Both the position numbers and the translations under genes were made by a program. Positions 43,057-55,689 of a DNA stretch of 64,000 bases are shown one piece after another. The stretch spans positions 14,848,932-14,912,931 of the forward strand of contig OZ020254.1 of assembly GCA_963971285.1 (NCBI GenBank), given 5' to 3'. Each line of letters begins with the position of its first letter. Within the stretch, counting starts at the first letter, position 1. Source of the DNA: Astropecten irregularis (lineage: Eukaryota; Echinodermata; Asteroidea; Paxillosida; Astropectinidae). Below the pieces are notes generated by a model. It saw nothing but the letters and a program-made list of their open reading frames with translations. It searched no databases and was not told the origin of the DNA.

Positions 43057-43283
43057 CAGGTCCCCAGTACAGCCATCATTGGGACATTTGATGTCACATC
43101 CCTCTACACTAATATCCCTCAAGAGGAAGGCATCGGAGCCTGTGCATCGGCTCTGTCCACGAGTGGGCACACCACACCTCCCATCCGTGATCTTGAATCT
43201 CTCATTACTAACTAAAAATAACTTCTCCTTCATGGACAAACACTATCTACAGGAACATGGCATAGCAATGGGAACCTGCATGG

Positions 43284-43381
43284 CCCCCTCCTTTGCATGC
43301 ATCTTCATGTCAGAACTTGAAGAGCGCATGCTCCCCCTCCTTTGCATGCATCTTCATGTCAGAACTTGAAGAGCGCATGCT
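43284..43381 (+). repeat. 49-bp tandem duplication in the Penelope reverse transcriptase
   Basis: CCCCCTCCTTTGCATGCATC through GAAGAGCGCATGCT occurs twice, head to tail, with period 49. The period is not a multiple of three, so the duplication shifts the frame just before the catalytic YIDD. Confidence 0.9.
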
Positions 43382-44150
43382 AGCCTCAGCACCTTGCCGC
43401 CCCTGGATCTGGTGGCGGTACATTGATGATGTATTCTTTATCTGGACCAGTGATGAGAATAGCTTAGGGTTCTTTCATTAACCACATCAATTCTTTCCAC
43501 ATGACTATCAAATTCACAGCAGAAGTCTCTCACCATGAGGCACACTTCCTTGATGTCACCATCCGCAAGGAAGAGGACACAAGAATCACTGACCTGTATT
43601 CTAAGCCCACAGATACCCACCAGTACCTCCATGCCACCAGCTGCCACCCTAAGCACTGTAAGACTGGTATAGCATATAGTCAGGCCCTCAGACTCTGTTC
43701 TAATGACTCTGATTTCTCGAAACACACAGGAACTGAAGAAACACTTAGTTGCAAGAGGCCACAGCTCTCGCAGGGTGCGGAGTGCCATTGAGAGAACTCG
43801 TGCTCTTCCCAGAGCGGCAGTTCTCCAAGAGAAAGCCCCCAGCGATGATACTTGTACTAAATATTAAACTAATAAAGTTGCTCTTGTCACTACTTTCCAT
43901 CCCTCTCTTCCCCCATTACGGAGAATCACTAATGATAACCTTTAAAAATTCTTCACTTCTCATACCGTCTCCTCAGGGCTATCCCAGAAAAGCTCATCTT
44001 GACCTACAGACGTCCCCGCAACCTCCGCGACTTGATTGTCAGGGCTGAGGTCCCACCCACTAATAATGTATCTCCTCCAATCCAGCATGGCACATTCAAA
44101 TGTAACTCGAGTTGCGTAGTCTGCCAGCACCATCCATATCCATGAGTCTG

Positions 44151-44313
44151 ATTCTTTCATTGTTTGCTTATCTCCTTTTCATTCATCCATCTCTACCCTG
44201 CTTTTTGCATTCCTCTCCTCCCTCTTGCCCATCTTGATCTCCAATCCTCTAATTAACTCCTTTGTTAATCCCCCAACCCCAGCACCACTCTTTCCAACCC
44301 TTTTGTAGTCTTG
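44151..44313. other. C/T-rich spacer
   Basis: Pyrimidine-rich, perhaps the end of the Penelope copy. Nothing is recognised. Confidence 0.35.
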
Positions 44314-44672
44314 TAATTTTTCTTTGTTCACTTTTCAATGACTTTAAATTCATGAAATAACCACAAGGGAAACTGACTGAGTATTTTTAAGTCATTGAAA
44401 AGTGAACAAAGAAAAATTGACTGGAGCGGGATTCGAACCGGCGACCTCCTGAATACCAACTGAGCCATCCAGCCCTACGTTGGTGGTGACCCCAACTATC
44501 TTTGTTCGTTTGGCAGTCAGAAGCCATGAAACCACGCACAAACCGCCACACCCCAGGGATCGTTTCAATGATACACACAATAATGTTGCAACCTGGGAAC
44601 GGTACATTGGGGGATCACTCAAAGAGGATACGGCTTTTTAATTAATATATTCGTGAAATAACCACAAGGGAA
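44314..44672 (-). mobile_element. tRNA-SINE long form, minus strand, with inverted tail
   Basis: Reverse complement of the 4095-4424 unit. The tRNA-like part (44419-44474) has lost 16 nt that include the 5' side of the anticodon arm, leaving the A-box start joined to TATTCAGG. After the tail comes a second unit head (44345-44388), then a tail in the opposite orientation (44314-44345), making a small hairpin with 44389-44417. Confidence 0.78.
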
Positions 44673-44772
44673 TCCCCCATGTACCGTTCCCAGGTTGCAG
44701 CATTATTGCGTGTATCATTGAAACGATCCCTTGGGTGTGGCGGTTTGTGCGTGGTTTCATGGCTTCTGACTG
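44671..44772 (+). mobile_element. SINE 5' fragment, plus strand
   Basis: TCCCCCATGTACCGTTCCCA through ATGGCTTCTGACTG, the same as 4172-4270. It ends where the satellite begins. Confidence 0.75.
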
Positions 44773-47700
44773 GTACCCACTGCTATTTTCTACTTACAAC
44801 CTCGTTCCCAGTGGTAGTATTTTTTAATGACACCCTCGTTCCCACTGCTATTTTCTACTTACAACCTAGTTCCCACTGGAAATATTTTCTACTGACAACC
44901 TCGTTCCCACTAGTAGTATTTTCTACTTTCAACCTCGTTCCCAGTGGAAGTATTTTTTAATGACAACCTCGTTCCCAGTGGTAGTATTTTTTAATGACAA
45001 CCTCGTTCCCACTGCTATTTTCTACTTACAACCTCGTTCCCACTGGAAATATTTTCTACTGACAACCTCGTTCCCACTGGAAATATTTTTTACTGACAAC
45101 CTCGTTGCCAGTGGTGGTATTTTTTAATGACAACCTCGTTCCCACTGCTATTTTCTACTTACAACCTAGTTCCCACTGGAAATATTTTCTACTGACAACC
45201 TCGTTCTCAGTGGTAGTACTTTCTACTTACAACCTCGTTCCCAGTGGTAGTATTTTTTAATGACAACCTCGTTCCCAGTGGTAGTATTTTTTAATGACAA
45301 CCTCGTTCCCACTGCTATTTTCTACTTACAACCTCGTTCCCACTGGAAATATTTTCTACTGACAACCTCGTTCCCACTGGAAATATTTTTTACTGACAAC
45401 CTCGTTGCCAGTGGTGGTATTTTTTAATGACAACCTCGTTCCCACTGCTATTTTCTACTTACAACCTCGTTCCCACTTGAAATATTTTCTACTGACAACC
45501 TCGTTCCCACTAGTAGTATTTTCTACTGTCAACCTCGTTCCCAGTGGAAGTATTTTTTAATGACAACCTCGTTCCCACTGGAAATATTTTTTACTGACAA
45601 CCTCGTTGCCAGTGGTGGTATTTTCTACTTACAACCTCGTCCCCACTGGTATTTTCTACTGTCAACCTCGTACCCACTGTTTTCTACTTACAATCTCGTT
45701 CCCACTGGAAATATTTTTTACTGACAACCTCGTTGCCAGTGGTGGTATTTTTCCTGACAACCTTTGCCAGTGGTGGTATTTTCTACTGACAACCTCGTTC
45801 CCACTGGAAATATTTCTTACTGACAACCTCGTTCTCAGTGGTAGTATTTTCTACTGACAACCTCGTTCCCACTGGAAATATTTTTTACCGACAACCTCGT
45901 TCTCAGTGGTAGTATTTTCTACTGACAACCTCGTTCCCACTGGAAATATTTTCTACTGACAACCTCGTTCCCAGTGGTAGTATTTTTTAATGACAACCTC
46001 GTTCCCACTGCTATTTTCTACTTACAACCTCGTTCCCAGTGGTAGTATTTTTTAATGAGAACCTCGTTCCCACTGCTATTTTCTACTTACAACCTCGTTC
46101 CCACTTGAAATATTTTCTACTGACAACCTCGTTCCCAGTGGTAGTATTTTTTAATGACAACCTCGTTCCCACTTGAAATATTTTCTACTGACAACCTCGT
46201 TCCCAGTGGTAGTATTTTTTAATGACAACCTCGTTCCCACTGCTATTTTCTACTTACAACCTCGTTCCCACTTGAAATATTTTCTACTGACAACCTCGTT
46301 CCCACTAGTAGTGCTTTCTACTTACAACCTCGTTCCCAGTGGTAGTATTTTTTAATGACAACCTCGTCCCCACTGGTATTTTCTACTGTCAACCTCGTAC
46401 CCACTGTTTTCTACTTACAACCTCGTTCCCACTGGAAATATTTTTTACTGACAACCTCGTTCCCACTGCTATTTTCTACTTACAACCTCGTTCCCACTGG
46501 AAATATTTTCTACTGACAACCTCGTTCCCACTAGTAGTACTTTCTACTTACAACCTCGTTCTCAGTGGTAGTATTTTCTACTGACAACCTCGTTCCCACT
46601 GGAAATATTTTTTACCGACAACCTCGTTCTCAGTGGTAGTATTTTCTACTGACAACCTCGTTCCCACTGGAAATATTTTCTACTGACAACCTCGTTCCCA
46701 GTGGTAGTATTTTTTAATGACAACCTCGTTCCCACTGCTATTTTCTACTTACAACCTCGTTCCCAGTGGTAGTATTTTTTAATGAGAACCTCGTTCCCAC
46801 TGCTATTTTCTACTTACAACCTCGTTCCCACTTGAAATATTTTCTACTGACAACCTCGTTCCCAGTGGTAGTATTTTTTAATGACAACCTCGTTCCCACT
46901 TGAAATATTTTCTACTGACAACCTCGTTCCCAGTGGTAGTATTTTTTAATGACAACCTCGTTCCCACTGCTATTTTCTACTTACAACCTCGTTCCCACTT
47001 GAAATATTTTCTACTGACAACCTCGTTCCCACTAGTAGTGCTTTCTACTTACAACCTCGTTCCCAGTGGTAGTATTTTTTAATGACAACCTCGTCCCCAC
47101 TGGTATTTTCTACTGTCAACCTCGTACCCACTGTTTTCTACTTACAACCTCGTTCCCAGTGGTAGTATTTTTTAATGACAACCTCGTCCCCACTGGTATT
47201 TTCTACTGTCAACCTCGTTCCCAGTGGAAGTATTTTTTAATGACAACCTCGTCCCCACTGGTATTTTCTACTGTCAACCTCGTACCCACTGTTTTCTACT
47301 TACAACCTCGTTCCCACTGGAAATATTTTTTACTGACAACCCGTTCCCAGTGGTAGTATTTTCTACTGACAACCTCGTTCCCACTAGTAGTACTTTCTAC
47401 TTACAACCTCGTTCCCAGTGGTAGTATTTTTTAATGACAACCTCGTTCCCACTGCTATTTTCTACTTACAACCTCGTTCCCACTGGAAATATTTTCTACT
47501 GACAACCTCGTTCCCACTAGTAGTACTTTCTACTTACAACCTCGTTCCCAGTGGTAGTATTTTTTAATGACAACCTCGTACCCACTGTTTTCTACTTACA
47601 ATCTCGTTCCCACTGGAAATATTTTTTACTGACAACCTCGTTCCCAGTGGTTGTATTTTTTAATGACAACCTCGTTCCCACTGCTATTTTCTACTTACAA

Positions 47701-50700
47701 CCTCGTTCCCACTGGAAATATTTTCTACTGACAACCTCGTTCCCACTAGTAGTACTTTCTACTTACAACCTCGTTCCCAGTGGTAGTATTTTTTAATGAC
47801 AACCTCGTTCCCACTGCTATTTTCTACTTACAACCTCGTTCCCACTGGAAATATTTTCTACTGACAACCTCGTTCCCACTAGTAGTACTTTCTACTGACA
47901 ACCTCGTTGCCAGTGGTGGTATTTTCTACTTACAACCTCGTCCCCACTGGTATTTTCTACTGTCAACCTCGTACCCACTGTTTTCTACTTACAATCTCGT
48001 TCCCACTGGAAATATTTTTTACTGACAACCTCGTTGCCAGTGGTGGTATTTTTCCTGACAACCTTTGCCAGTGGTGGTATTTTCTACTGACAACCTCGTT
48101 CCCACTGGAAATATTTCTTACTGACAACCTCGTTCTCAGTGGTAGTATTTTCTACTGACAACCTCGTTCCCACTGGAAATATTTTTTACCGACAACCTCG
48201 TTCTCAGTGGTAGTATTTTCTACTGACAACCTCGTTCCCACTGGAAATATTTTCTACTGACAACCTCGTTCCCAGTGGTAGTATTTTTTAATGACAACCT
48301 CGTTCCCACTGCTATTTTCTACTTACAACCTCGTTCCCAGTGGTAGTATTTTTTAATGAGAACCTCGTTCCCACTGCTATTTTCTACTTACAACCTCGTT
48401 CCCACTTGAAATATTTTCTACTGACAACCTCGTTCCCAGTGGTAGTATTTTTTAATGACAACCTCGTTCCCACTTGAAATATTTTCTACTGACAACCTCG
48501 TTCCCAGTGGTAGTATTTTTTAATGACAACCTCGTTCCCACTGCTATTTTCTACTTACAACCTCGTTCCCACTTGAAATATTTTCTACTGACAACCTCGT
48601 TCCCACTAGTAGTGCTTTCTACTTACAACCTCGTTCCCAGTGGTAGTATTTTTTAATGACAACCTCGTCCCCACTGGTATTTTCTACTGTCAACCTCGTA
48701 CCCACTGTTTTCTACTTACAACCTCGTTCCCACTGGAAATATTTTTTACTGACAACCTCGTTCCCACTGCTATTTTCTACTTACAACCTCGTTCCCACTG
48801 GAAATATTTTCTACTGACAACCTCGTTCCCACTAGTAGTACTTTCTACTTACAACCTCGTTCTCAGTGGTAGTATTTTCTACTGACAACCTCGTTCCCAC
48901 TGGAAATATTTTTTACCGACAACCTCGTTCTCAGTGGTAGTATTTTCTACTGACAACCTCGTTCCCACTGGAAATATTTTCTACTGACAACCTCGTTCCC
49001 AGTGGTAGTATTTTTTAATGACAACCTCGTTCCCACTGCTATTTTCTACTTACAACCTCGTTCCCAGTGGTAGTATTTTTTAATGAGAACCTCGTTCCCA
49101 CTGCTATTTTCTACTTACAACCTCGTTCCCACTTGAAATATTTTCTACTGACAACCTCGTTCCCAGTGGTAGTATTTTTTAATGACAACCTCGTTCCCAC
49201 TTGAAATATTTTCTACTGACAACCTCGTTCCCAGTGGTAGTATTTTTTAATGACAACCTCGTTCCCACTGCTATTTTCTACTTACAACCTCGTTCCCACT
49301 TGAAATATTTTCTACTGACAACCTCGTTCCCACTAGTAGTGCTTTCTACTTACAACCTCGTTCCCAGTGGTAGTATTTTTTAATGACAACCTCGTCCCCA
49401 CTGGTATTTTCTACTGTCAACCTCGTACCCACTGTTTTCTACTTACAACCTCGTTCCCAGTGGTAGTATTTTTTAATGACAACCTCGTCCCCACTGGTAT
49501 TTTCTACTGTCAACCTCGTTCCCAGTGGAAGTATTTTTTAATGACAACCTCGTCCCCACTGGTATTTTCTACTGTCAACCTCGTACCCACTGTTTTCTAC
49601 TTACAACCTCGTTCCCACTGGAAATATTTTTTACTGACAACCCGTTCCCAGTGGTAGTATTTTCTACTGACAACCTCGTTCCCACTAGTAGTACTTTCTA
49701 CTTACAACCTCGTTCCCAGTGGTAGTATTTTTTAATGACAACCTCGTTCCCACTGCTATTTTCTACTTACAACCTCGTTCCCACTGGAAATATTTTCTAC
49801 TGACAACCTCGTTCCCACTAGTAGTACTTTCTACTTACAACCTCGTTCCCAGTGGTAGTATTTTTTAATGACAACCTCGTACCCACTGTTTTCTACTTAC
49901 AATCTCGTTCCCACTGGAAATATTTTTTACTGACAACCTCGTTCCCAGTGGTTGTATTTTTTAATGACAACCTCGTTCCCACTGCTATTTTCTACTTACA
50001 ACCTCGTTCCCACTGGAAATATTTTCTACTGACAACCTCGTTCCCACTAGTAGTACTTTCTACTTACAACCTCGTTCCCAGTGGTAGTATTTTTTAATGA
50101 CAACCTCGTTCCCACTGCTATTTTCTACTTACAACCTCGTTCCCACTGGAAATATTTTCTACTGACAACCTCGTTCCCACTAGTAGTACTTTCTACTGAC
50201 AACCTCGTTGCCAGTGGTGGTATTTTCTACTTACAACCTCGTCCCCACTGGTATTTTCTACTGTCAACCTCGTACCCACTGTTTTCTACTTACAATCTCG
50301 TTCCCACTGGAAATATTTTTTACTGACAACCTCGTTGCCAGTGGTGGTATTTTTCCTGACAACCTTTGCCAGTGGTGGTATTTTCTACTGACAACCTCGT
50401 TCCCACTGGAAATATTTCTTACTGACAACCTCGTTCTCAGTGGTAGTATTTTCTACTGACAACCTCGTTCCCACTGGAAATATTTTTTACCGACAACCTC
50501 GTTCTCAGTGGTAGTATTTTCTACTGACAACCTCGTTCCCACTGGAAATATTTTCTACTGACAACCTCGTTCCCAGTGGTAGTATTTTTTAATGACAACC
50601 TCGTTCCCACTGCTATTTTCTACTTACAACCTCGTTCCCAGTGGTAGTATTTTTTAATGAGAACCTCGTTCCCACTGCTATTTTCTACTTACAACCTCGT

Positions 50701-52556
50701 TCCCACTTGAAATATTTTCTACTGACAACCTCGTTCCCAGTGGTAGTATTTTTTAATGACAACCTCGTTCCCACTTGAAATATTTTCTACTGACAACCTC
50801 GTTCCCAGTGGTAGTATTTTTTAATGACAACCTCGTTCCCACTGCTATTTTCTACTTACAACCTCGTTCCCACTTGAAATATTTTCTACTGACAACCTCG
50901 TTCCCACTAGTAGTGCTTTCTACTTACAACCTCGTTCCCAGTGGTAGTATTTTTTAATGACAACCTCGTCCCCACTGGTATTTTCTACTGTCAACCTCGT
51001 ACCCACTGTTTTCTACTTACAACCTCGTTCCCACTGGAAATATTTTTTACTGACAACCTCGTTCCCACTGCTATTTTCTACTTACAACCTCGTTCCCACT
51101 GGAAATATTTTCTACTGACAACCTCGTTCCCACTAGTAGTACTTTCTACTTACAACCTCGTTCTCAGTGGTAGTATTTTCTACTGACAACCTCGTTCCCA
51201 CTGGAAATATTTTTTACCGACAACCTCGTTCTCAGTGGTAGTATTTTCTACTGACAACCTCGTTCCCACTGGAAATATTTTCTACTGACAACCTCGTTCC
51301 CAGTGGTAGTATTTTTTAATGACAACCTCGTTCCCACTGCTATTTTCTACTTACAACCTCGTTCCCAGTGGTAGTATTTTTTAATGAGAACCTCGTTCCC
51401 ACTGCTATTTTCTACTTACAACCTCGTTCCCACTTGAAATATTTTCTACTGACAACCTCGTTCCCAGTGGTAGTATTTTTTAATGACAACCTCGTTCCCA
51501 CTTGAAATATTTTCTACTGACAACCTCGTTCCCAGTGGTAGTATTTTTTAATGACAACCTCGTTCCCACTGCTATTTTCTACTTACAACCTCGTTCCCAC
51601 TTGAAATATTTTCTACTGACAACCTCGTTCCCACTAGTAGTGCTTTCTACTTACAACCTCGTTCCCAGTGGTAGTATTTTTTAATGACAACCTCGTCCCC
51701 ACTGGTATTTTCTACTGTCAACCTCGTACCCACTGTTTTCTACTTACAACCTCGTTCCCAGTGGTAGTATTTTTTAATGACAACCTCGTCCCCACTGGTA
51801 TTTTCTACTGTCAACCTCGTTCCCAGTGGAAGTATTTTTTAATGACAACCTCGTCCCCACTGGTATTTTCTACTGTCAACCTCGTACCCACTGTTTTCTA
51901 CTTACAACCTCGTTCCCACTGGAAATATTTTTTACTGACAACCCGTTCCCAGTGGTAGTATTTTCTACTGACAACCTCGTTCCCACTAGTAGTACTTTCT
52001 ACTTACAACCTCGTTCCCAGTGGTAGTATTTTTTAATGACAACCTCGTTCCCACTGCTATTTTCTACTTACAACCTCGTTCCCACTGGAAATATTTTCTA
52101 CTGACAACCTCGTTCCCACTAGTAGTACTTTCTACTTACAACCTCGTTCCCAGTGGTAGTATTTTTTAATGACAACCTCGTACCCACTGTTTTCTACTTA
52201 CAATCTCGTTCCCACTGGAAATATTTTTTACTGACAACCTCGTTCCCAGTGGTTGTATTTTTTAATGACAACCTCGTTCCCACTGCTATTTTCTACTTAC
52301 AACCTCGTTCCCACTGGAAATATTTTCTACTGACAACCTCGTTCCCACTAGTAGTACTTTCTACTTACAACCTCGTTCCCAGTGGTAGTATTTTTTAATG
52401 ACAACCTCGTACCCACTGTTTTCTACTTACAATCTCGTTCCCACTGGAAATATTTTTTACTGACAACCTCGTTCCCAGTGGTTGTATTTTTTAATGACAA
52501 CCTCGTTCCTAGTGGTAGTATTTTTTAATGACAACCTCGTTCCCGGTGTTAGTATT
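44773..52556 (+). repeat. 34-bp minisatellite, left array, with 2,301-bp higher-order repeat
   Basis: Roughly 230 monomers. The common form is ACAACCTCGTTCCCACTGGA + AATATTTTCTACTG (34 bp). There are variants of 34, 31 and 28 bp that differ after the shared ACAACCTCGT(T/A/C)CCCA(C/G)TG core. Arrays of variants recur with a period of exactly 2,301 bp (for example 45606/47907/50208, 46173/48474/50775, 46900/49201/51502), in nearly three copies. Inside each, a 727-bp block is repeated. The copies look almost identical, so amplification is recent or is an assembly artefact. Its open frames are satellite translations and not genes. Confidence 0.93.
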
Positions 52557-55500
52557 GACTCGCAATGACTCAGCACTTTTTAACAAAAAAGCTGACACCA
52601 TTGACTCGGCACTTTTAAGATTCTCTGACGACTCTTATTAAAAATCTTAGGTCAGGTATCGGCTACGGTTAAAAATAGAACATGACACAGCTGTCATGTC
52701 TGCGCAGACGCGGAAGCTAGTTTTAGAGTTAACAGAATAAGAAATCAAAGAGTGGGAAAAAAACAAACTCCTCAAAAGTGCATAATAGGAAAAGTGCTCT
52801 GTTATATGTGAACAATAATTATGCTCTATTTGGGCTAACTGTAGCCAGAATGAAACACATTTACATGACGTGTCTTTCCCTGAAGTACATGACCTCGCGT
52901 GACCTGTCGGAAATAGCCGAAAGTCAACGTTACTATCCGAAGTTGAACGAAAACGAGTTCGTAATGTTTCGGATTTTTACGTAAAAAGCCAAAACTTGAG
53001 GTTTTGGTCACGTGACCCTCCAGTTCACGTAGCCGATACCGGACCCTATATTTGACAGACAATAGTCTGGCGCTTTTTGGGTCCGGGAACCGGGATCATT
53101 CCATATTTAGGGTTGGGCAAACAATTTTAACAGTTCGAATTTCTTTTTTTTTCTTCCACAGCTTTGCATTTAAGTCATTTTGCAAGATTGAATTTTCCAT
53201 TTCATTGATGAAAACAAGGATTTCTTTTTCTGGATATTGGTTATTTAAGGACAACTTAATTATTTGATCCGTCTACCATATTGCATCAGCCAAACATTAT
53301 TTGCACTTAAAAATCGCCTAATTGTTACGAATGGATTAGTTTTCGAAAACGTTTTTGCAGTTTTGCAAATGTTTGTATTTGTACAATTATGATATTTTTT
53401 CTTTTCATTAATGATCAAAGAGCAATTTAAACGACTGAAGCTGTCTTTATTTATTTTGGACAACTGAATTCTTTATCGTTTTGGATGTTTGTGTTGGGTC
53501 TCAATCCATAATGCACTTTTTTTAAATATTCTGCAGTTTTTATGCTTTTTTTTATAACTAACATTATCTCTTCTTATTCCACAGCTTTTTTATCATGGCA
53601 AAATCGAACATCCTTCTTCGGCGTAATAAGTTACCCCGGTTATAGTATCTGCAATAGTATTTGCTAGTTTATCTGAAAGAAATGGATAATTTCTAAAGAT
53701 CATTTTTTAAATAATCGGTTAAAACGCAAAGGATTTTGATCTTGCCATGCCAAATTTGGTGCTTGGTTTTACGCCAATCCTACTGTACTGTAATGAAAAC
53801 CGAAATCACGATGATTAACTACTGAAAATCTAATTCATCGCAGTTTTTTTAATTGGAAACTCGCGGTAAGAAAATGTTTCAAACAAGTTAAACAGGGGTA
53901 AATCAAACAGGGATTTGTAAAAAAAATTCACCGTTATTTATCCATAAAAGATCAAAATAAATTTAGGTAATTTTCAATAAAAGATCAAAATATATTTTGG
54001 TAATTTGGTTTTAATCAGCAAGAAAAAAATTATAATCATAATCGTTTTATATCTTGTATGTTACAGGTGAAGTACGATAGCATTGCATTTTTCTTCTACA
54101 ATTAGGTGACATAAAATTTCATAATCATGTAAATGAGAGGTAATTTAAATTCAACAATGCCAACGAAGAATTCTTACAAAATTAACGTATTTCGAAAACT
54201 ATTGAATATGATGATTACATTAATTTACTTTACAGCCATAAAGGTATAATTTCCCGTTCCTTCGGTGCGTTTGCTTGGATGAATAAAATTAAATATGTTG
54301 TTAACCTTGCATCGTTGTTGGCAATTGGTTTCCTCTTCAGCGTACGTGTGTATGCAGGTCTGCTCTGGTTAATTTTCTTTTATCCTGACTCACCATGACT
54401 TTAACAGAAAGGTCATGCAAGCATTGTGCATGCCATGATCCAAAAGTTTGGTGCTTGGTTTTACGCCAATCCTACTGTACTGTAATGAAAACCGAAATCA
54501 CGATGATTAACTGCTAAAAATCTAATTCATCGCAGTTTTTTATTTACTTTACAGCCATAAAGGTGTAATTTCCCGTTCCTTCGGTGCGTTTGCTTGGATG
54601 AATAAAATTAAATATGTTGTTAACCTTGCATCGGTGTTGGCAATTGGTTTCCTCTGCAGCGTACGTGTGTATGCAGGTCTGCTCTGGTTAATTTTCTTTT
54701 ATCCTGACTCACCATGACTTTTTAACAGAAAGGTCATGCAAGCATTGTGCATGCCATGATCCAAAAGTTTGGTGCTTGGTTTTACGCCAATCCTACTGTA
54801 CTGTAATGAAAACCGAAATCACGATGATAAACTGCTAAAAATCTAATTCATCGCAGTTTTTTTATTGGAAACTCGCGGTAAGAAAATGTTTCATACAAGT
54901 TAAACAGGGGTCAATTTCATCAAACTCGCCAAACACATTTAGATAAATTTAGGAACCGACTTGATAATTTGTCGTCAGCATTTATTAAAGTTTGGGCGTT
55001 TAACATACTTTTGAAGTTTAAAAAAGTAATATACATGATTCAGTGCTTAAATCCCAAAGCCGTCTTCAAATATCAAACTAACCAAACCATAAAACAAACA
55101 TGGACGAGAAGTGCATTGTATGAATAATTATTCATTGCTTTTCACGAATGACAAAACCTTTATGAACAAAGTTTTTGTCATTCCTGAAAAGCAATTAAAA
55201 ATATAAAAATTAAAAAATAATTATAAAAATTTGCAGATTTATGGGCAAAAAATATAATACAATAAGTACTCTGTGACATTTTCAGTCCCATACGGAACAC
55301 ACTTTTGAATTAAAAAAAAAGGATTTGTAAAAAAAAAATTCACCGTTATTTATCAATAAAGGATCAAAATAAATTTTGGTAATTTGGTTGTAATCAGAAA
55401 GAAAACAATTATCGGTATATTTCTACCATCACCCTCTTTTTATATCTTGTATGTTACAGGTGAAGTACGTTAGCATTGCTTTTTTTCTACAATTAGGTGA

Positions 55501-55689
55501 CATAAAATTTTAGAATCTTACAACATTAGAGTGTAATTATAATTCAACAATGCCAACGAAGAGTCAATGCTGACTCGCGGACTTTTTTAACCCCCCCAAA
55601 AAATGGTCACCATGACGGCGCTTTTTAAAAGAAAAAAATGCCGACTCGCCATAACAGCACTTAAACAAAAACTAGAAAATAGTGATAAC
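52557..55689. other. AT-rich core between the inverted satellite arrays
   Basis: No transposase or other domain is recognised. Near both edges are TGACTCG-type words (TTGACTCGCAATGACTCAGC at 52547 and GCTGACTCGCGGACT near 55570). Much of the core is duplicated: 53735-54175 resembles pieces at 54765-54915 and 55321-55565, and 54236-54545 is repeated in tandem at 54555-54870. A poly-A/T-rich composition and many stops argue against a gene. Confidence 0.5.
54236..54870. repeat. About 318-bp tandem duplication within the core
   Basis: Two copies (starting 54236 and 54555) share CCATAAAGGT(A/G)TAATTTC, TTGGATGAATAAAATTAAAT, GTACGTGTGTATGCAGGTCT and, at the end, GGTGCTTGGTTTTACGCC. The latter part occurs a third time at 53758. 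Each copy opens after TTTACTTTACAG into a 53-codon hydrophobic frame with a TGA at 54396-54398 or 54715-54717. The three base differences I counted within that frame all change amino acids. Confidence 0.85.

Larger units (their letters stand above)
41761..44150 (+). mobile_element. Penelope-like element copy 2, GIY-YIG end missing
   Basis: Plus-strand copy covering the N-terminal region through the reverse transcriptase and connector. NLSTSSITSAEHKLLSKGLN (about 42115-42175) is the N-terminal box. IIIKPADKGSAVVIMDRQQY (42425-42500) and the FYILPTIHKPG block follow. After a nested MITE come FDVTSLYTNIPQEEGI (palm motif A, 43085-43140), YLQEHGIAMGTCMAPSFA, and catalytic YIDD at 43419-43430. HFLDVTI, LYSKPTDTHQYLHATSCHPK and a LTYRRPRNLRDLIVRA connector follow (to about 44050). 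It stops near 44150 before the GIY-YIG domain. At least five frame breaks. It is on the opposite strand to copy 1, so the two are separate insertions. Confidence 0.87.

Noticed and set aside
44679..52398. Many 60-96 codon frames with FYLQPRSHWKYFLLTTSF-like peptides
   Set aside because: They are translations of the 34-bp satellite in rotating frames, with stops between them. There is no start context or domain.
44773..52556. CRISPR-like array
   Set aside because: There are no unique spacers. Units are contiguous variants of one monomer, and the context is eukaryotic.
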